NCBI RefSeq assembly: GCF_015354505.1
Contig: NZ_JACAFP010000005.1
Coordinates: 62,001-126,000, forward strand
DNA: 64,000 nt
From: Microbacterium sp. UFMG61
GTDB taxonomy: Bacteria > Actinomycetota > Actinomycetes > Actinomycetales > Microbacteriaceae
Direction: 5' to 3'
The position numbers and the translations under genes were made by a program. The first letter of the stretch is position 1; each line of letters opens with the position of its first letter. The notes beneath the pieces were generated by a model that was not told the origin of the DNA, made no database searches, and saw nothing but the letters and a program-made list of their open reading frames with translations. Shown piece by piece: positions 17,488 to 26,394 of the stretch.

Positions 17488-18371
17488 ACCCGCAGGGTGT
17501 TCGCGGCGAGCTGCGCCGACAGCTCATCGACCTCGATGCCGAGTTCCGCCGCCATGAACCGCACCGTGATCGGCACCAGGTACGGCGCATTCGGTCGGCC
17601 GCGCAGGGGTGTCGGCGTGAGGAACGGCGCATCGGTCTCGACGAGGATGCGATCGAGCGGTGTGACCTTCAGGGCATCCCGCAGGTTCTGCGCGTTCTTG
17701 AAGGTGACGTTGCCCGCGAATGACAGGTGGTAGCCGGCATCCGCGCAGGCGCGCGCCATCGCGTCGTCGCCCGAGAAGCAGTGGAACACCGTCGTCTCGG
17801 GAGCTCCGACACGGGTCAGCGTCTCGAGCACCGCGTCGTGCGCATCGCGATCGTGGATCTGCATCGCGATGCCGTGCTTCTTGGCGAGCGAGATGTGCGC
17901 CTCGAACGACTCGAACTGCGGCGTGCGACGCTCGGGCTCGGTGCGGAAGAAGTCGAGACCGGTCTCGCCGATCGCTCGCGTGCGCGGATGTGCGGCGAGC
18001 TCGTCGATCACGGCGATGGCCTCGTCGAGACCGATGCCACCGAGACGACCGGCCTCGGCATACGCCGGGGCATCGTTCGGGTGGATCGCGACGGCCGCGA
18101 GCACACGGCGATCGGATGCCGCGGCCTCGACCGCCCACCGCGACGACTCGATGTCGCCCGACGCCTGCACGACCCCCGCGACGCCCACGGCCTCGGCGCG
18201 GTCGAGCTGCTCGGTCAGAGACAGCGGCTCATCGCCGTCGATGATCTCGAGGTGCGCGTGGTTGTCGTAGACCGGAACCGCGAGGGGCTCGGGAGCCGCG
18301 GGGTACCGCAGGTCCTTGCGCCCCTCGCCGTCACGTCGCTGCACGTACGTCTCAGGCGTGGACTCCGTCAT
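17466..18371 (-). CDS. tatD: TatD-family metal-dependent deoxyribonuclease/hydrolase
   Basis: 301 residues, amidohydrolase-fold TIM barrel. DNHAHLEII (His 38 and His 40) binds metal. AIGETGLDFF, QIHDRDAH, FHCFSGDDAMA and LVETDAPFLTP carry the remaining metal ligands and catalytic Asp. TatD proteins cut DNA from the 3' end and act in DNA repair or degradation. The start lies 3 bases after the metG stop, so the two are cotranscribed, as in other bacteria. The 3' end overlaps the convergent MFS gene by 22 bases. Confidence 0.93.
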   Translation of the reverse strand: MTESTPETYVQRRDGEGRKDLRYPAAPEPLAVPVYDNHAHLEIIDGDEPLSLTEQLDRAEAVGVAGVVQASGDIESSRWAVEAAASDRRVLAAVAIHPNDAPAYAEAGRLGGIGLDEAIAVIDELAAHPRTRAIGETGLDFFRTEPERRTPQFESFEAHISLAKKHGIAMQIHDRDAHDAVLETLTRVGAPETTVFHCFSGDDAMARACADAGYHLSFAGNVTFKNAQNLRDALKVTPLDRILVETDAPFLTPTPLRGRPNAPYLVPITVRFMAAELGIEVDELSAQLAANTLRVYGSFSD

Positions 18372-18374
18372 GGC

Positions 18375-19952
18375 TCAGGCGGCCGACTCCACCCGCGGGA
18401 ACAGCGGCGAGAGACCGTTGACGCTCGTTCCTGGGCGCAGCACGCCCCAGGCACCCGCCTCGCGGATCGGCTGGTCCTGCAGACGCCCCAGGCTCTCGGC
18501 GGCGCCGAGCGCGACCCAGAGCTTCTCGGTCGACTGCGGCATCACCGGCGAGAGCAGCACGGCGAGCGCGCGCAGGCCCTCGGCGCACGTGTACAGCACG
18601 GTGCCGAGGCGCTCGCGCTGCTCGTCGTCGCGGGCCAGCGCCCACGGCTCGTTCTCGGTGATGTACCCGTTGAGCGCGTCGACGATGGTCCAGATCGCGC
18701 GGATGGCCTCGTCGATGCGGAAGTGCTCGACCGCGGCATCCGCATCGGTCGTCGCCCGTGCGACGAGACGCTGGATCACCAGATCCTGTTCGAGATAGTC
18801 GGCCGGCGCCGGCACGACGCCCTCGAAGTACTTCTCGATCATGGCGGTGGTGCGCGAGGCCAGGTTGCCGAAGCCGTTCGCGAGCTCTGCCTGGTAGCGC
18901 GCCGAGAGATCCTCCCACGAGAACGAGCCGTCCTGGCCGAAGGCGATCGCCGAGAGGAAGTAGAAGCGGTAGGCGTCGGATCCGAAGACGTCGGTGATCT
19001 CGGTCGGCGCGATGCCGGTGAGCTTCGACTTCGACATCTTCTCGCCGCCCACCAGCAGCCAGCCGTGCGCGAACACGCCCTTGGGCACGTCGACGCCCGC
19101 GGCCATCAGCATCGCGGGCCAGATCACGGCGTGGAAGCGCAGGATGTCTTTGCCGACCACGTGGTAGGCGGGCCACCGGCGGTCGAAGGCCTCCTCGTCC
19201 GCGCCGTAGCCGACGCCCGTGACGTAGTTGAGCAGCGCGTCGATCCAGACGTACAGGACGTGCGACGTGTCCCATGGGATGGGGATTCCCCAGTCGAACG
19301 ATGAGCGCGAGATAGACAGATCCTTCAGCCCCTGACGCACGAAGGAGACTACCTCGTTGCGCGCGGACTCCGGTCGGATGAAATCGGGCTCGCTCTTGTA
19401 CAACTCGAGCAGGCGGTCCTGGAACTCGCTGAGTTTGAAGAAGTAGTTCTTCTCGTGCAACAGCTCGAGAGGCTTGGAGTGGATCGCGCAGACCTTGAGT
19501 CCCTCGAAGGGACCGGTGCCGTCGACGATCTCGGACTCGGGCTTGAACTCCTCACAGCCGACGCAGTACAGCGCCTCGTACTCGCCCGCGTAGATGTAGC
19601 CGCGGTCGTAGATCGTCTGCCAGAACTTCTGCGCGTTCGTCTCGTGACGCTCCTGCGTGGTGCGGATGAAGTCGTCGTTCGCGACGTCGAGGGTCTTCAG
19701 CAGGGGGAACCACGACTCGGTGACGAGCTTGTCGACCCACTCCTGCGGGGTGACGCCGTTCGCTGCGGCGGCACGGAGCATCTTCTGGCCGTGCTCGTCG
19801 GTGCCCGTCAGCATCCACGTGTCATCGCCGCCCTGACGGTGCCAGCGCGCGAGCGCGTCGACCGCCACCGAGGTGTACCCGTGACCGATGTGGGGCACAT
19901 CGGAGGGGTAGTAGATGGGCGTGGTGATATAGAAGGATTCGCCTGCGGGCAT
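18375..19952 (-). CDS. metG: methionyl-tRNA synthetase
   Basis: 525 residues. Charges tRNA-Met with methionine. The HIGH motif is PHIGHGYTS (about 19-27), and the KMSKS motif is EKMSKSKLTG (about 300). A partial zinc knuckle shows as YCVGC and a Cys-x-x-His (VCAIH). WDTSHVLYVWIDALLNY and GKDILRFHAVIWPA are typical core segments. There is no C-terminal tRNA-binding domain; this shorter form is common in Actinobacteria. The ATG at 19952 has TAGAAT 7 bases upstream and no ribosome site. Confidence 0.97.
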   Translation of the reverse strand: MPAGESFYITTPIYYPSDVPHIGHGYTSVAVDALARWHRQGGDDTWMLTGTDEHGQKMLRAAAANGVTPQEWVDKLVTESWFPLLKTLDVANDDFIRTTQERHETNAQKFWQTIYDRGYIYAGEYEALYCVGCEEFKPESEIVDGTGPFEGLKVCAIHSKPLELLHEKNYFFKLSEFQDRLLELYKSEPDFIRPESARNEVVSFVRQGLKDLSISRSSFDWGIPIPWDTSHVLYVWIDALLNYVTGVGYGADEEAFDRRWPAYHVVGKDILRFHAVIWPAMLMAAGVDVPKGVFAHGWLLVGGEKMSKSKLTGIAPTEITDVFGSDAYRFYFLSAIAFGQDGSFSWEDLSARYQAELANGFGNLASRTTAMIEKYFEGVVPAPADYLEQDLVIQRLVARATTDADAAVEHFRIDEAIRAIWTIVDALNGYITENEPWALARDDEQRERLGTVLYTCAEGLRALAVLLSPVMPQSTEKLWVALGAAESLGRLQDQPIREAGAWGVLRPGTSVNGLSPLFPRVESAA

Positions 19953-19959
19953 GGGATCG

Positions 19960-19965
19960 ATTCTA
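19960..19965 (-). promoter_or_regulatory. -10-like TAGAAT, leaderless arrangement
   Basis: TAGAAT on the minus strand, 7 bases before the metG ATG. Confidence 0.45.
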
Positions 19966-19990
19966 GGCGGGATACCGGGCGTCGTTACGC

Positions 19991-21532
19991 TCAGGCGACC
20001 GATACCTCGATGCGGTGCCACCCCTGTGCGCCGTCGGGCACGACGTCTGCCGGCTCTGAGGTCTGGGTCTCGCCGTCGACGCTCAGGGCGCGGCACTCGA
20101 TCGTGTGCGCGCCGCTCTCGGCCGGCCAGTCGAGGCGCCACTGCACCCAGGTGTCGGCCGAGATCGCGGTCGCGAGCTCGGCGCGACGCCACGGGCCCTC
20201 GTCGATCCGCACCTCGACGCCCGCGATGCCCACGTGCTGCTGCCACGCCATACCGGCGATGACGCCCTGCCCCGGCTCGATCCGGGCCCCGCGGCGCGGC
20301 ACGTCGATGCGCGACTGCAGCTTGACGGGCCCGCGCTCCGACCATCCGCGGTCGGTCCAGTAGGCGGTGGCGCGATCGAAGCGGGTGACCTCGAGATCGG
20401 TCACCCACTTGGTCGCCGAGACATAGCCGTAGAGGCCGGGCACGACCATGCGCACCGGGAAGCCGTGCTCGATCGGCAGGGGATCCCCGTTCATCCCGAC
20501 GGCGAGCAACGCGTCGCGGTCGTCGGTGAGCGCCTCGATCGGGGTCGAGGCCGTGAATCCGTCGGACGATCTCGACAGCACCATATCGGCATCCGGGTCG
20601 ACACCGGCCCTGGCGAGGAGCTCGCGCACCGGGTGACCGAGCCACAGAGCGTTGCCGATCAGGTCGCCGCCCACCTGGTTCGACACGCACGCGAGGGTGA
20701 CGTGCGACTCCTGCATCGGGAACCTCAGCAACTCGTCCCAGCTGATCACGACCTCGCGATCGACCATGCCGTGGATGCGCAGAGACCAGTCGCCCGGGTC
20801 GATGCGCGGCACGATGAGCGCGGTGTCGATGCGGTAGAAGTCGGTGTTCGGGGTGACGACGGGGGCGAGACCCGAGATGTCGAGCTCGGCGGCCGCGGGG
20901 ACGGCCGGTGCGGTGATCGCAGCCGTCGGCAGTCGCAGCGTCGCGCGTACCGCCTCGATCGAGCGGGTCACCCCGCGGGCGGCGTTTCCGATCACGAGCG
21001 CGACGGCCCCGGTCGCCGCCACGCCGACGGTCCACAGCAGGAATCGCCGGCGCTCTTCATGCTCGGCGCGAAGATACGGCACGGGGTGCACCACGCGCAT
21101 GAGCAGCCTCAGGGCGACCACCGCGGCGACTCCGGCGACGAGACCGGGGAGCCAGGCGAACGGGCCTGCCCCCGGACGGATCATCGCGGCCACCAGGGCG
21201 AGCACACCGAGGGCGGCGAGGATCGTCGACCCCACGCCCGCGCGGCGTGACTCCAGAATGCCGGCGAGCGCCGCGACGCCCGCGAGCACCAGAGCGATGC
21301 CGGTGATCAGCGCGATCTTGTCGCCGGTGCCGAACAGCGCGATCGCGGCATCCTTCGCCCAGCTCGGGGCGAGGTCGATCAGGCCGCTGCCGATCACGGC
21401 GAACGGACTCGCGCTCGGCTCGACGATCGCAGCGACGAGCTCTGCCAGACCGACAGCGACGACCGCCGCGCTCAGCCCGGCGGCCGCCGATCGGAGCCTG
21501 TCACCGCGTCTCTCGCGGCTCGCTTGCGTCAT
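19991..21532 (-). CDS. membrane molybdopterin-dependent oxidoreductase (sulfite-oxidase / YedY-like)
   Basis: 513 residues. About five hydrophobic segments in the first 190 residues anchor it in the membrane. The rest resembles the molybdopterin-binding domain of sulfite oxidases (about 225-400), with VTLACVSNQVGG carrying the conserved Mo-ligand Cys, HGFPVRMVVPGLYGYVSATKWVTDLEVT, and a C-terminal Ig-like Mo-co-dimerization domain (about 410-510). The catalytic domain should face outward. The in vivo substrate is unknown. A TACCCT hexamer lies 6 bases before the ATG at 21532. It sits between metG and the GH1 locus. Confidence 0.9.
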   Translation of the reverse strand: MTQASRERRGDRLRSAAAGLSAAVVAVGLAELVAAIVEPSASPFAVIGSGLIDLAPSWAKDAAIALFGTGDKIALITGIALVLAGVAALAGILESRRAGVGSTILAALGVLALVAAMIRPGAGPFAWLPGLVAGVAAVVALRLLMRVVHPVPYLRAEHEERRRFLLWTVGVAATGAVALVIGNAARGVTRSIEAVRATLRLPTAAITAPAVPAAAELDISGLAPVVTPNTDFYRIDTALIVPRIDPGDWSLRIHGMVDREVVISWDELLRFPMQESHVTLACVSNQVGGDLIGNALWLGHPVRELLARAGVDPDADMVLSRSSDGFTASTPIEALTDDRDALLAVGMNGDPLPIEHGFPVRMVVPGLYGYVSATKWVTDLEVTRFDRATAYWTDRGWSERGPVKLQSRIDVPRRGARIEPGQGVIAGMAWQQHVGIAGVEVRIDEGPWRRAELATAISADTWVQWRLDWPAESGAHTIECRALSVDGETQTSEPADVVPDGAQGWHRIEVSVA

Positions 21533-21538
21533 TCTCCG

Positions 21539-21544
21539 AGGGTA
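21539..21544 (-). promoter_or_regulatory. -10-like TACCCT, leaderless arrangement
   Basis: TACCCT on the minus strand, 6 bases before the ATG at 21532. Confidence 0.4.
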
Positions 21545-21575
21545 GCCCCGGCATCCTGTGCCGGGGCCGCCCGTC

Positions 21576-22745
21576 TCAGAGTCCGTTGCGTCGTGCGACC
21601 TCGCCGAGCCAGGCGAGCGAGGGCTTCGGGAAGCGCTCGAACGTCTGGTGGTCGAAGCCGATGAGACCGAACGTCGGCCGGAATCCGCTGGCCCATTCGT
21701 AGTTGTCGAGCGCGCTCCAGTGCTGGTACGCCTTGACCTCGATGCCGTCGGAGATCGCGCGGTGCAGTCCTTCGAGCGCACCCTGAGTGTAGGCGATGCG
21801 CCGCGTGTCGTCGGAGGTCGCGATGCCGTTCTCCGTCACGAGCACCGGGACTCCACCGCTGCGCTCCCACGCGCTGCGCACGCCCATCTCGAGCGCGTCG
21901 GGGAAGAACTCCCACCCCGTGAGCGTGGTCTCGACATTGTCGGAGACCGGGCGGGGACCCTCAGGGCCGATGAAGGTGCGCGTGTACGCCTGCACGCCGA
22001 CGAAGTCGTCGCCGGCCGACTGGTCGAGGTACCAGTGGTCGCGCGGGTCGCCGTAGGTGGCGACCATCTCGTCGGCACCGGGCTCACCCGTGGAGTGGAA
22101 CGCCTGCGTCGCGATCGTCCATCCGGCCTGCACACCCGAGACGGAGTGCAGGATCTCGGAGGCGCGGTGATGCGCGTCGAGCAGCGTGTCGGCGACCGCG
22201 AGATCGGGGTTCGGCAGACCGAAGGCGACGAGGTTCGCCGCGTCCTCTCCCCCGGCGAGCATCGCCGCGATGTTCGGCTCGTTGATCGTGCAGACGTATT
22301 TCACGCCCTCGAGGATCGGCAGCACCGTCTCGACATAGCGCGAGAACAGATCGACCGCGTCATCCGCGCGCCAGAACCCGTCCTTCTGGAACCACTGCGG
22401 CACCGTGAAGTGCATCAGCGTCACCGTCGGGTCGAGCCCGTTCTCGCGAGCCGTGTCGATCATGCGGCGGTAGTGATCGAGCATCGCCCGCGAGACGAAG
22501 CCGCGCTCGGGCTCGATCCGCGCCCACTCCATCGAGAAGCGGTACGAGTTCAGACCGGCATCCGCCAGCAGCCGCATGTCCTCCGGGTAGCGGTGGAAGT
22601 GGTCGGCCGCGTCGCCCGAGGGCTCGACCATCGGCGATCCCGGAGCATGCTCCATGGCCCACCAGTTGCTGGTCGTGTTGTTCCCCTCCACCTGATGGGC
22701 TGCGGTCGCAGCGCCCCAGAGAAAGCCGTCAGGGAATGTGAGCAC
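21576..22745 (-). CDS. GH1 beta-glucosidase
   Basis: 389 residues. Retaining glycoside hydrolase of family 1, splitting beta-linked di- or oligosaccharides in the cytoplasm. FLWGAATAAHQVEG is the N-terminal signature. TINEPN gives acid/base Glu 156 and VTENGIA gives nucleophile Glu 304. It is shorter than the usual 440-480 residues, so some loops are missing. The GTG at 22745 follows AGGAG. It is the last gene of the oligopeptide-type importer operon, which suggests that the importer brings in a beta-glucoside such as cellobiose. Confidence 0.93.
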   Translation of the reverse strand: MLTFPDGFLWGAATAAHQVEGNNTTSNWWAMEHAPGSPMVEPSGDAADHFHRYPEDMRLLADAGLNSYRFSMEWARIEPERGFVSRAMLDHYRRMIDTARENGLDPTVTLMHFTVPQWFQKDGFWRADDAVDLFSRYVETVLPILEGVKYVCTINEPNIAAMLAGGEDAANLVAFGLPNPDLAVADTLLDAHHRASEILHSVSGVQAGWTIATQAFHSTGEPGADEMVATYGDPRDHWYLDQSAGDDFVGVQAYTRTFIGPEGPRPVSDNVETTLTGWEFFPDALEMGVRSAWERSGGVPVLVTENGIATSDDTRRIAYTQGALEGLHRAISDGIEVKAYQHWSALDNYEWASGFRPTFGLIGFDHQTFERFPKPSLAWLGEVARRNGL

Positions 22746-22778
22746 GAGTGCTCCTTTCGTCTTGCGATGGGTCTTCGG

Positions 22779-24506
22779 TCAGCGCTCGGCGCGTGCCGGA
22801 TTGGGCACGGCGTCGAGCAGCTGCACGGTGTACGGGTCTTCGGGATGCTGCAGCACCTGGGAGGTCTCGCCGCGCTCGACGACGCGTCCGCTGTTGAGCA
22901 CGAGGATGTTCTCGGTCACCAGACGCGCGCTGAGCAGATCGTGCGTGATGTAGAGCATGCTGATGCCCCACCTCTCGCGCAGGTCCTCGAGCAGCGCGAG
23001 CACACCCGCTCGCAGCGACACGTCGAGCATCGACACGGGCTCGTCGGCGATCAGCACCTGCGGATCGCTGGCGAGCGCCCGGGCGATGACCACGCGCTGG
23101 CGCTGTCCACCCGAGAGCTGATGCGGCAGCTTGGCCGCGAACTGCTCGACCGGCGTCAGGCCCACAGTTTCGAGAAGCTCGAGCACGCGGGCCCTCGCCT
23201 CCTCGCCGCGGAGCTTCGTGTAGTTGCGGATCGGGCGACTGAGGGCGTACTCCACCGTGTGCAGCGGGTTCAGCGCCGCATACGGGTCCTGGAACACCAT
23301 CTGCACGTCCTTGTGGAGATCGCGCAGTCCCGTGCGGCGCAGCGACGCCACGTCGAGCTCGCCGAACCGCACGGTGCCCTCGGTCGGCTTCTCGACTCCG
23401 GTGATCAGCTTCGCGAGGGTCGACTTGCCGGAACCCGAGGCGCCCACGAGCGCGAGTGCCTCTCCGGGCTCGAGACGGAACGACACGTCGTCGACCGCGA
23501 CCACCGGCTCCTCGCCGCGGCGCGGGGCCGGGTAGCGCTTCGAGACGCCCTCGACCACGATCGCGGCATCCGCTCGGCGCGTGTCGCGCTGCGACACGGT
23601 GGGCAGGGTCTCGGTCAGCTCGGTGCGCGACCGCCCCTCCCGACGCCTCGTGCCGAGGTCGACGAAGCCGGGGATCGAGATCGACTCGGCCCGGGGGTCG
23701 GCGTAGTGGCTGAGCAGCATCCGGGTGTACTCGTCCTGCGGCCGGTGCAGGATGTCGAGGCTCGGCGCGTCTTCGACGATCCGCCCCTCGTGCATCACCA
23801 TGACCCGGTCGGTCGCCTCGAGCACGATGCCCAGATCGTGGCTGATGAGGATCGCGGTGAAGTGCTCGGAGCGCTGCAGGTCCTTGATCGTGTCCATGAC
23901 CGCGTGCTGCACCAGCACGTCGAGCGCCGTGGTCGGCTCGTCGAACACCATCAGCTGCGGCTCGAGCGACAGAGCGAGTGCGATCGAGGTGCGTTGACGC
24001 ATGCCGCCCGAGAGCTCGCTCGGGTACCGGGCCAGCACGGCGGGGTCGAGACCGACCTTGCCGATCAGCTCGCGTGCCCTGGCATCGCGGTCGTCGCGCG
24101 GCACGTGGCCGTGCGCGGCGAAGATATCGCGGAAGTGGTTGCCGATCGTGCGGACGGGGTTCAGCGCGTTCATGCCGGACTGCAGCACCATCGCGAACCC
24201 GCCCTGGCGCTGACGGCGCAGCTCCTCGGCGTTCAGCTCGCGGATGTCGCGGCCGTCGAAGAGGATACGTCCGCCGCTGATCCGTGCCGGCGGCTTCTGC
24301 AGCCGCGTCAGCGCGAAGCCGAGCGTCGACTTGCCTGACCCGGACTCGCCGACGAGACCGACGAACTCGCCGCGACGCAGCGTGAACGAGACGCTGTCGA
24401 CGGCCGTGACCGGCGTCGTTCCCGGCGAGGCGTACTCGACGGACAGCCCCTGGACGTCGAGAAGCACGTCGTTCGGTGCGGGGGTGTTCGCTTCCATGGC
24501 GCTCAT
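22779..24506 (-). CDS. oligopeptide-type ABC transporter ATPase, two cassettes fused
   Basis: 575 residues, a DppD-DppF fusion. Walker A motifs are GESGSGKST (about 57) and GASGSGKST (about 360). Signatures are [12 protein letters not shown] and [12 protein letters not shown]; Walker B motifs are LMVFDEPTTALD and LIADEPVSMLD. The second cassette ends with the peptide-type C-terminal segment. The ATG overlaps the permease stop (ATGA). With the two permeases and binding protein it completes an importer whose GH1 neighbour points to oligosaccharide rather than peptide. Confidence 0.93.
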   Translation of the reverse strand: MSAMEANTPAPNDVLLDVQGLSVEYASPGTTPVTAVDSVSFTLRRGEFVGLVGESGSGKSTLGFALTRLQKPPARISGGRILFDGRDIRELNAEELRRQRQGGFAMVLQSGMNALNPVRTIGNHFRDIFAAHGHVPRDDRDARARELIGKVGLDPAVLARYPSELSGGMRQRTSIALALSLEPQLMVFDEPTTALDVLVQHAVMDTIKDLQRSEHFTAILISHDLGIVLEATDRVMVMHEGRIVEDAPSLDILHRPQDEYTRMLLSHYADPRAESISIPGFVDLGTRRREGRSRTELTETLPTVSQRDTRRADAAIVVEGVSKRYPAPRRGEEPVVAVDDVSFRLEPGEALALVGASGSGKSTLAKLITGVEKPTEGTVRFGELDVASLRRTGLRDLHKDVQMVFQDPYAALNPLHTVEYALSRPIRNYTKLRGEEARARVLELLETVGLTPVEQFAAKLPHQLSGGQRQRVVIARALASDPQVLIADEPVSMLDVSLRAGVLALLEDLRERWGISMLYITHDLLSARLVTENILVLNSGRVVERGETSQVLQHPEDPYTVQLLDAVPNPARAER

Positions 24507-25417
24507 CGGCCCTTCCCTTCACGCAGGCGCGGATTGGAGATGCCGTCCACGCCGAAGTTGATCAGTGTCAGGCTCAGCGCGAGCAGCGCGATGCAGAGAC
24601 CCGGGGCGAACAGGAGCAGCCACTGCCCGGTGAGCAGCGAGTTGGAGTTCTGCGCCCAGTAGAGCATGGTGCCCCAGCTGACGATGCTGGAGTCGCCGAG
24701 CCCGAGGAACTCGAGACCCGCCTCGGCGAGGATCGCCGCGGTCGCCGCCCCGAAGAGGGTGCCCGCGATGATCGAGGTCATGTTCGGCAGGATCTCGCGG
24801 AACACGATGCGCGCCCGGCTGTCGCCCGAGAACTGCGCCGAGGTGACGAAGTCGTTGCCGCGGAGCGACTGGGTCTGGCTGCGCAGCACGCGCGCACCCC
24901 ACGCCCATCCGGTGACGACGATCACCGCGATGATCATCAGGATGCCGCCGTTCTGCAGGTAGGCGGCGATCACGATCATGAGCGGCAGCCCGGGGATCAC
25001 GAGGAAGAGGTTGACGATGAAGCCGACCACCTCGCCCAGGAAGCCGCGCATGTATCCCCAGCTGAGTCCGATCAGCACGGCGACGATCGTCGACAGGATG
25101 CCGGCCGCCATTCCGACCAGCAGGCTGATCTGCGAGCCGTAGATCAGCTGGCTCAGGACGTCTTCTCCGGCGGCGGTGGTGCCGAGCCAGTGTGCGGCCG
25201 ACGCGTCGGCGTTGCGCTCGAACGAGTTGTCCTTGGGGCCGTAGGGCGCGAGCAGCGGAGCGAACACCGCCACCAGCACGAACAGACCGAGGATGATGAG
25301 GCCCAGTCGGGCCTTGCCGTTGGACCAGAGGGTTCCCACCATCCGGGCGAACGAGCGCCACGGGCTGGGAGCCGCGATCCGGTCGGAGGGAACCTTGACA
25401 TTCATGGTGGAGGTCAT
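24503..25417 (-). CDS. oligopeptide-type ABC transporter permease (DppC-like)
   Basis: 304 residues with six predicted membrane segments and the N-terminal extension of DppC/OppC proteins (ending HWLGTTAAGEDVLSQLIYG). The EAA loop reads EAGLEFLGLGDSSIVSWGTML in the C-terminal half. Stop and start overlap both neighbours by ATGA, so it is translated in step with them. Function is inner-membrane import of the ligand delivered by the binding protein. Confidence 0.92.
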   Translation of the reverse strand: MTSTMNVKVPSDRIAAPSPWRSFARMVGTLWSNGKARLGLIILGLFVLVAVFAPLLAPYGPKDNSFERNADASAAHWLGTTAAGEDVLSQLIYGSQISLLVGMAAGILSTIVAVLIGLSWGYMRGFLGEVVGFIVNLFLVIPGLPLMIVIAAYLQNGGILMIIAVIVVTGWAWGARVLRSQTQSLRGNDFVTSAQFSGDSRARIVFREILPNMTSIIAGTLFGAATAAILAEAGLEFLGLGDSSIVSWGTMLYWAQNSNSLLTGQWLLLFAPGLCIALLALSLTLINFGVDGISNPRLREGKGR

Positions 25418-26394
25418 CGGCGGGTCCTTGGATCCAGCACGCCGTACAGGATGTCGACGAGGAAGTTGGCGATGAGCACGCTGACGGTGATCATCAGGAA
25501 GAGCGCCTGCATGAGCGGGTAGTCCTGCCCGATCACGGCGTTGAAGAGCAGATAGCCGATGCCCGGGTACCCGAACACCTGCTCCACGAGGATGGATCCG
25601 CCGACCACGCCGCCGAGCGTGAGCCCGAAGCCGGTGAGGTTCGGCAGGATCGCATTGCGGGCGGCGTAGCGCACGGCGATCGTCCGGCCGTGCAGACCGT
25701 TCGCCTCGGCGAACGTCACGTAGTCCTCACCCAGGGTGTTGATCATGGCGTTGCGCATGCCGATGATCCATCCGCCGAGCGATGTCAGCAGGATCGTCAC
25801 GGCCGGCAGCACCGCGTGCTGCACAAGGTCGACGATGAAGTCCCACGTGAACGCCGGTGTGGTGGTGGCCGCGTACGCGCCGGTGGTCGGGAACCAGTGC
25901 AGCACGTACCCGAAGAAGAACAGCAGCAGCAGCGCGGTCCAGAAGTACGGGAAGGTGCTGAGGAACGATCCGGTCAGCGTCGGCAGCGAGTCGAGCCAGG
26001 TGCCGCGACGCCAGGCCGCGGCGACGCCGATCAGCGTGCCGATCACGAACGCGAGGATCGTGACGATGCCGACCAGGCCGATCGTGTACGGCAGCGCGGT
26101 GGAGACCATGCTCGACACGGTCTGCGGGTAGAACGTGTACGAGACGCCGAAGTCGAGGCGCACGACCTGACCGAGGTAGGCGACGTACTGGTCCCAGATC
26201 GAACCGGTCGGCACACCCAGCTGGGCCTCGATCGCGGCGCGGGTCGCATCGGACACCGGGCCGTTCTGCGCCAGCTTCGCGATCGCGGCGTCGGCGGGCG
26301 AGCCCGGCATGAGCCGCGGGAGGAAGAAGTTCAGCGTGACCGCCGCCCACAGCGTGAGCACGAAGAGGCCGAGCTTCTGGAGGACGTACTTCAT
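25414..26394 (-). CDS. oligopeptide-type ABC transporter permease (DppB-like)
   Basis: 326 residues, six membrane segments and the large extracellular loop between segments 1 and 2 found in DppB/OppB. FFLPRLMPGSPADA follows the first segment, and VEQVFGYPGIGYLLFNAV is the conserved C-terminal segment. Its start overlaps the binding-protein stop by one base (TGATG), and its stop overlaps the next permease start. Confidence 0.92.
   Translation of the reverse strand: MKYVLQKLGLFVLTLWAAVTLNFFLPRLMPGSPADAAIAKLAQNGPVSDATRAAIEAQLGVPTGSIWDQYVAYLGQVVRLDFGVSYTFYPQTVSSMVSTALPYTIGLVGIVTILAFVIGTLIGVAAAWRRGTWLDSLPTLTGSFLSTFPYFWTALLLLFFFGYVLHWFPTTGAYAATTTPAFTWDFIVDLVQHAVLPAVTILLTSLGGWIIGMRNAMINTLGEDYVTFAEANGLHGRTIAVRYAARNAILPNLTGFGLTLGGVVGGSILVEQVFGYPGIGYLLFNAVIGQDYPLMQALFLMITVSVLIANFLVDILYGVLDPRTRR

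Noticed and set aside
21558..24338. 926-codon plus-strand open frame
   Set aside because: Antisense shadow of the GH1 and ATPase genes; composition is Arg/His/Asp-rich with no domain.
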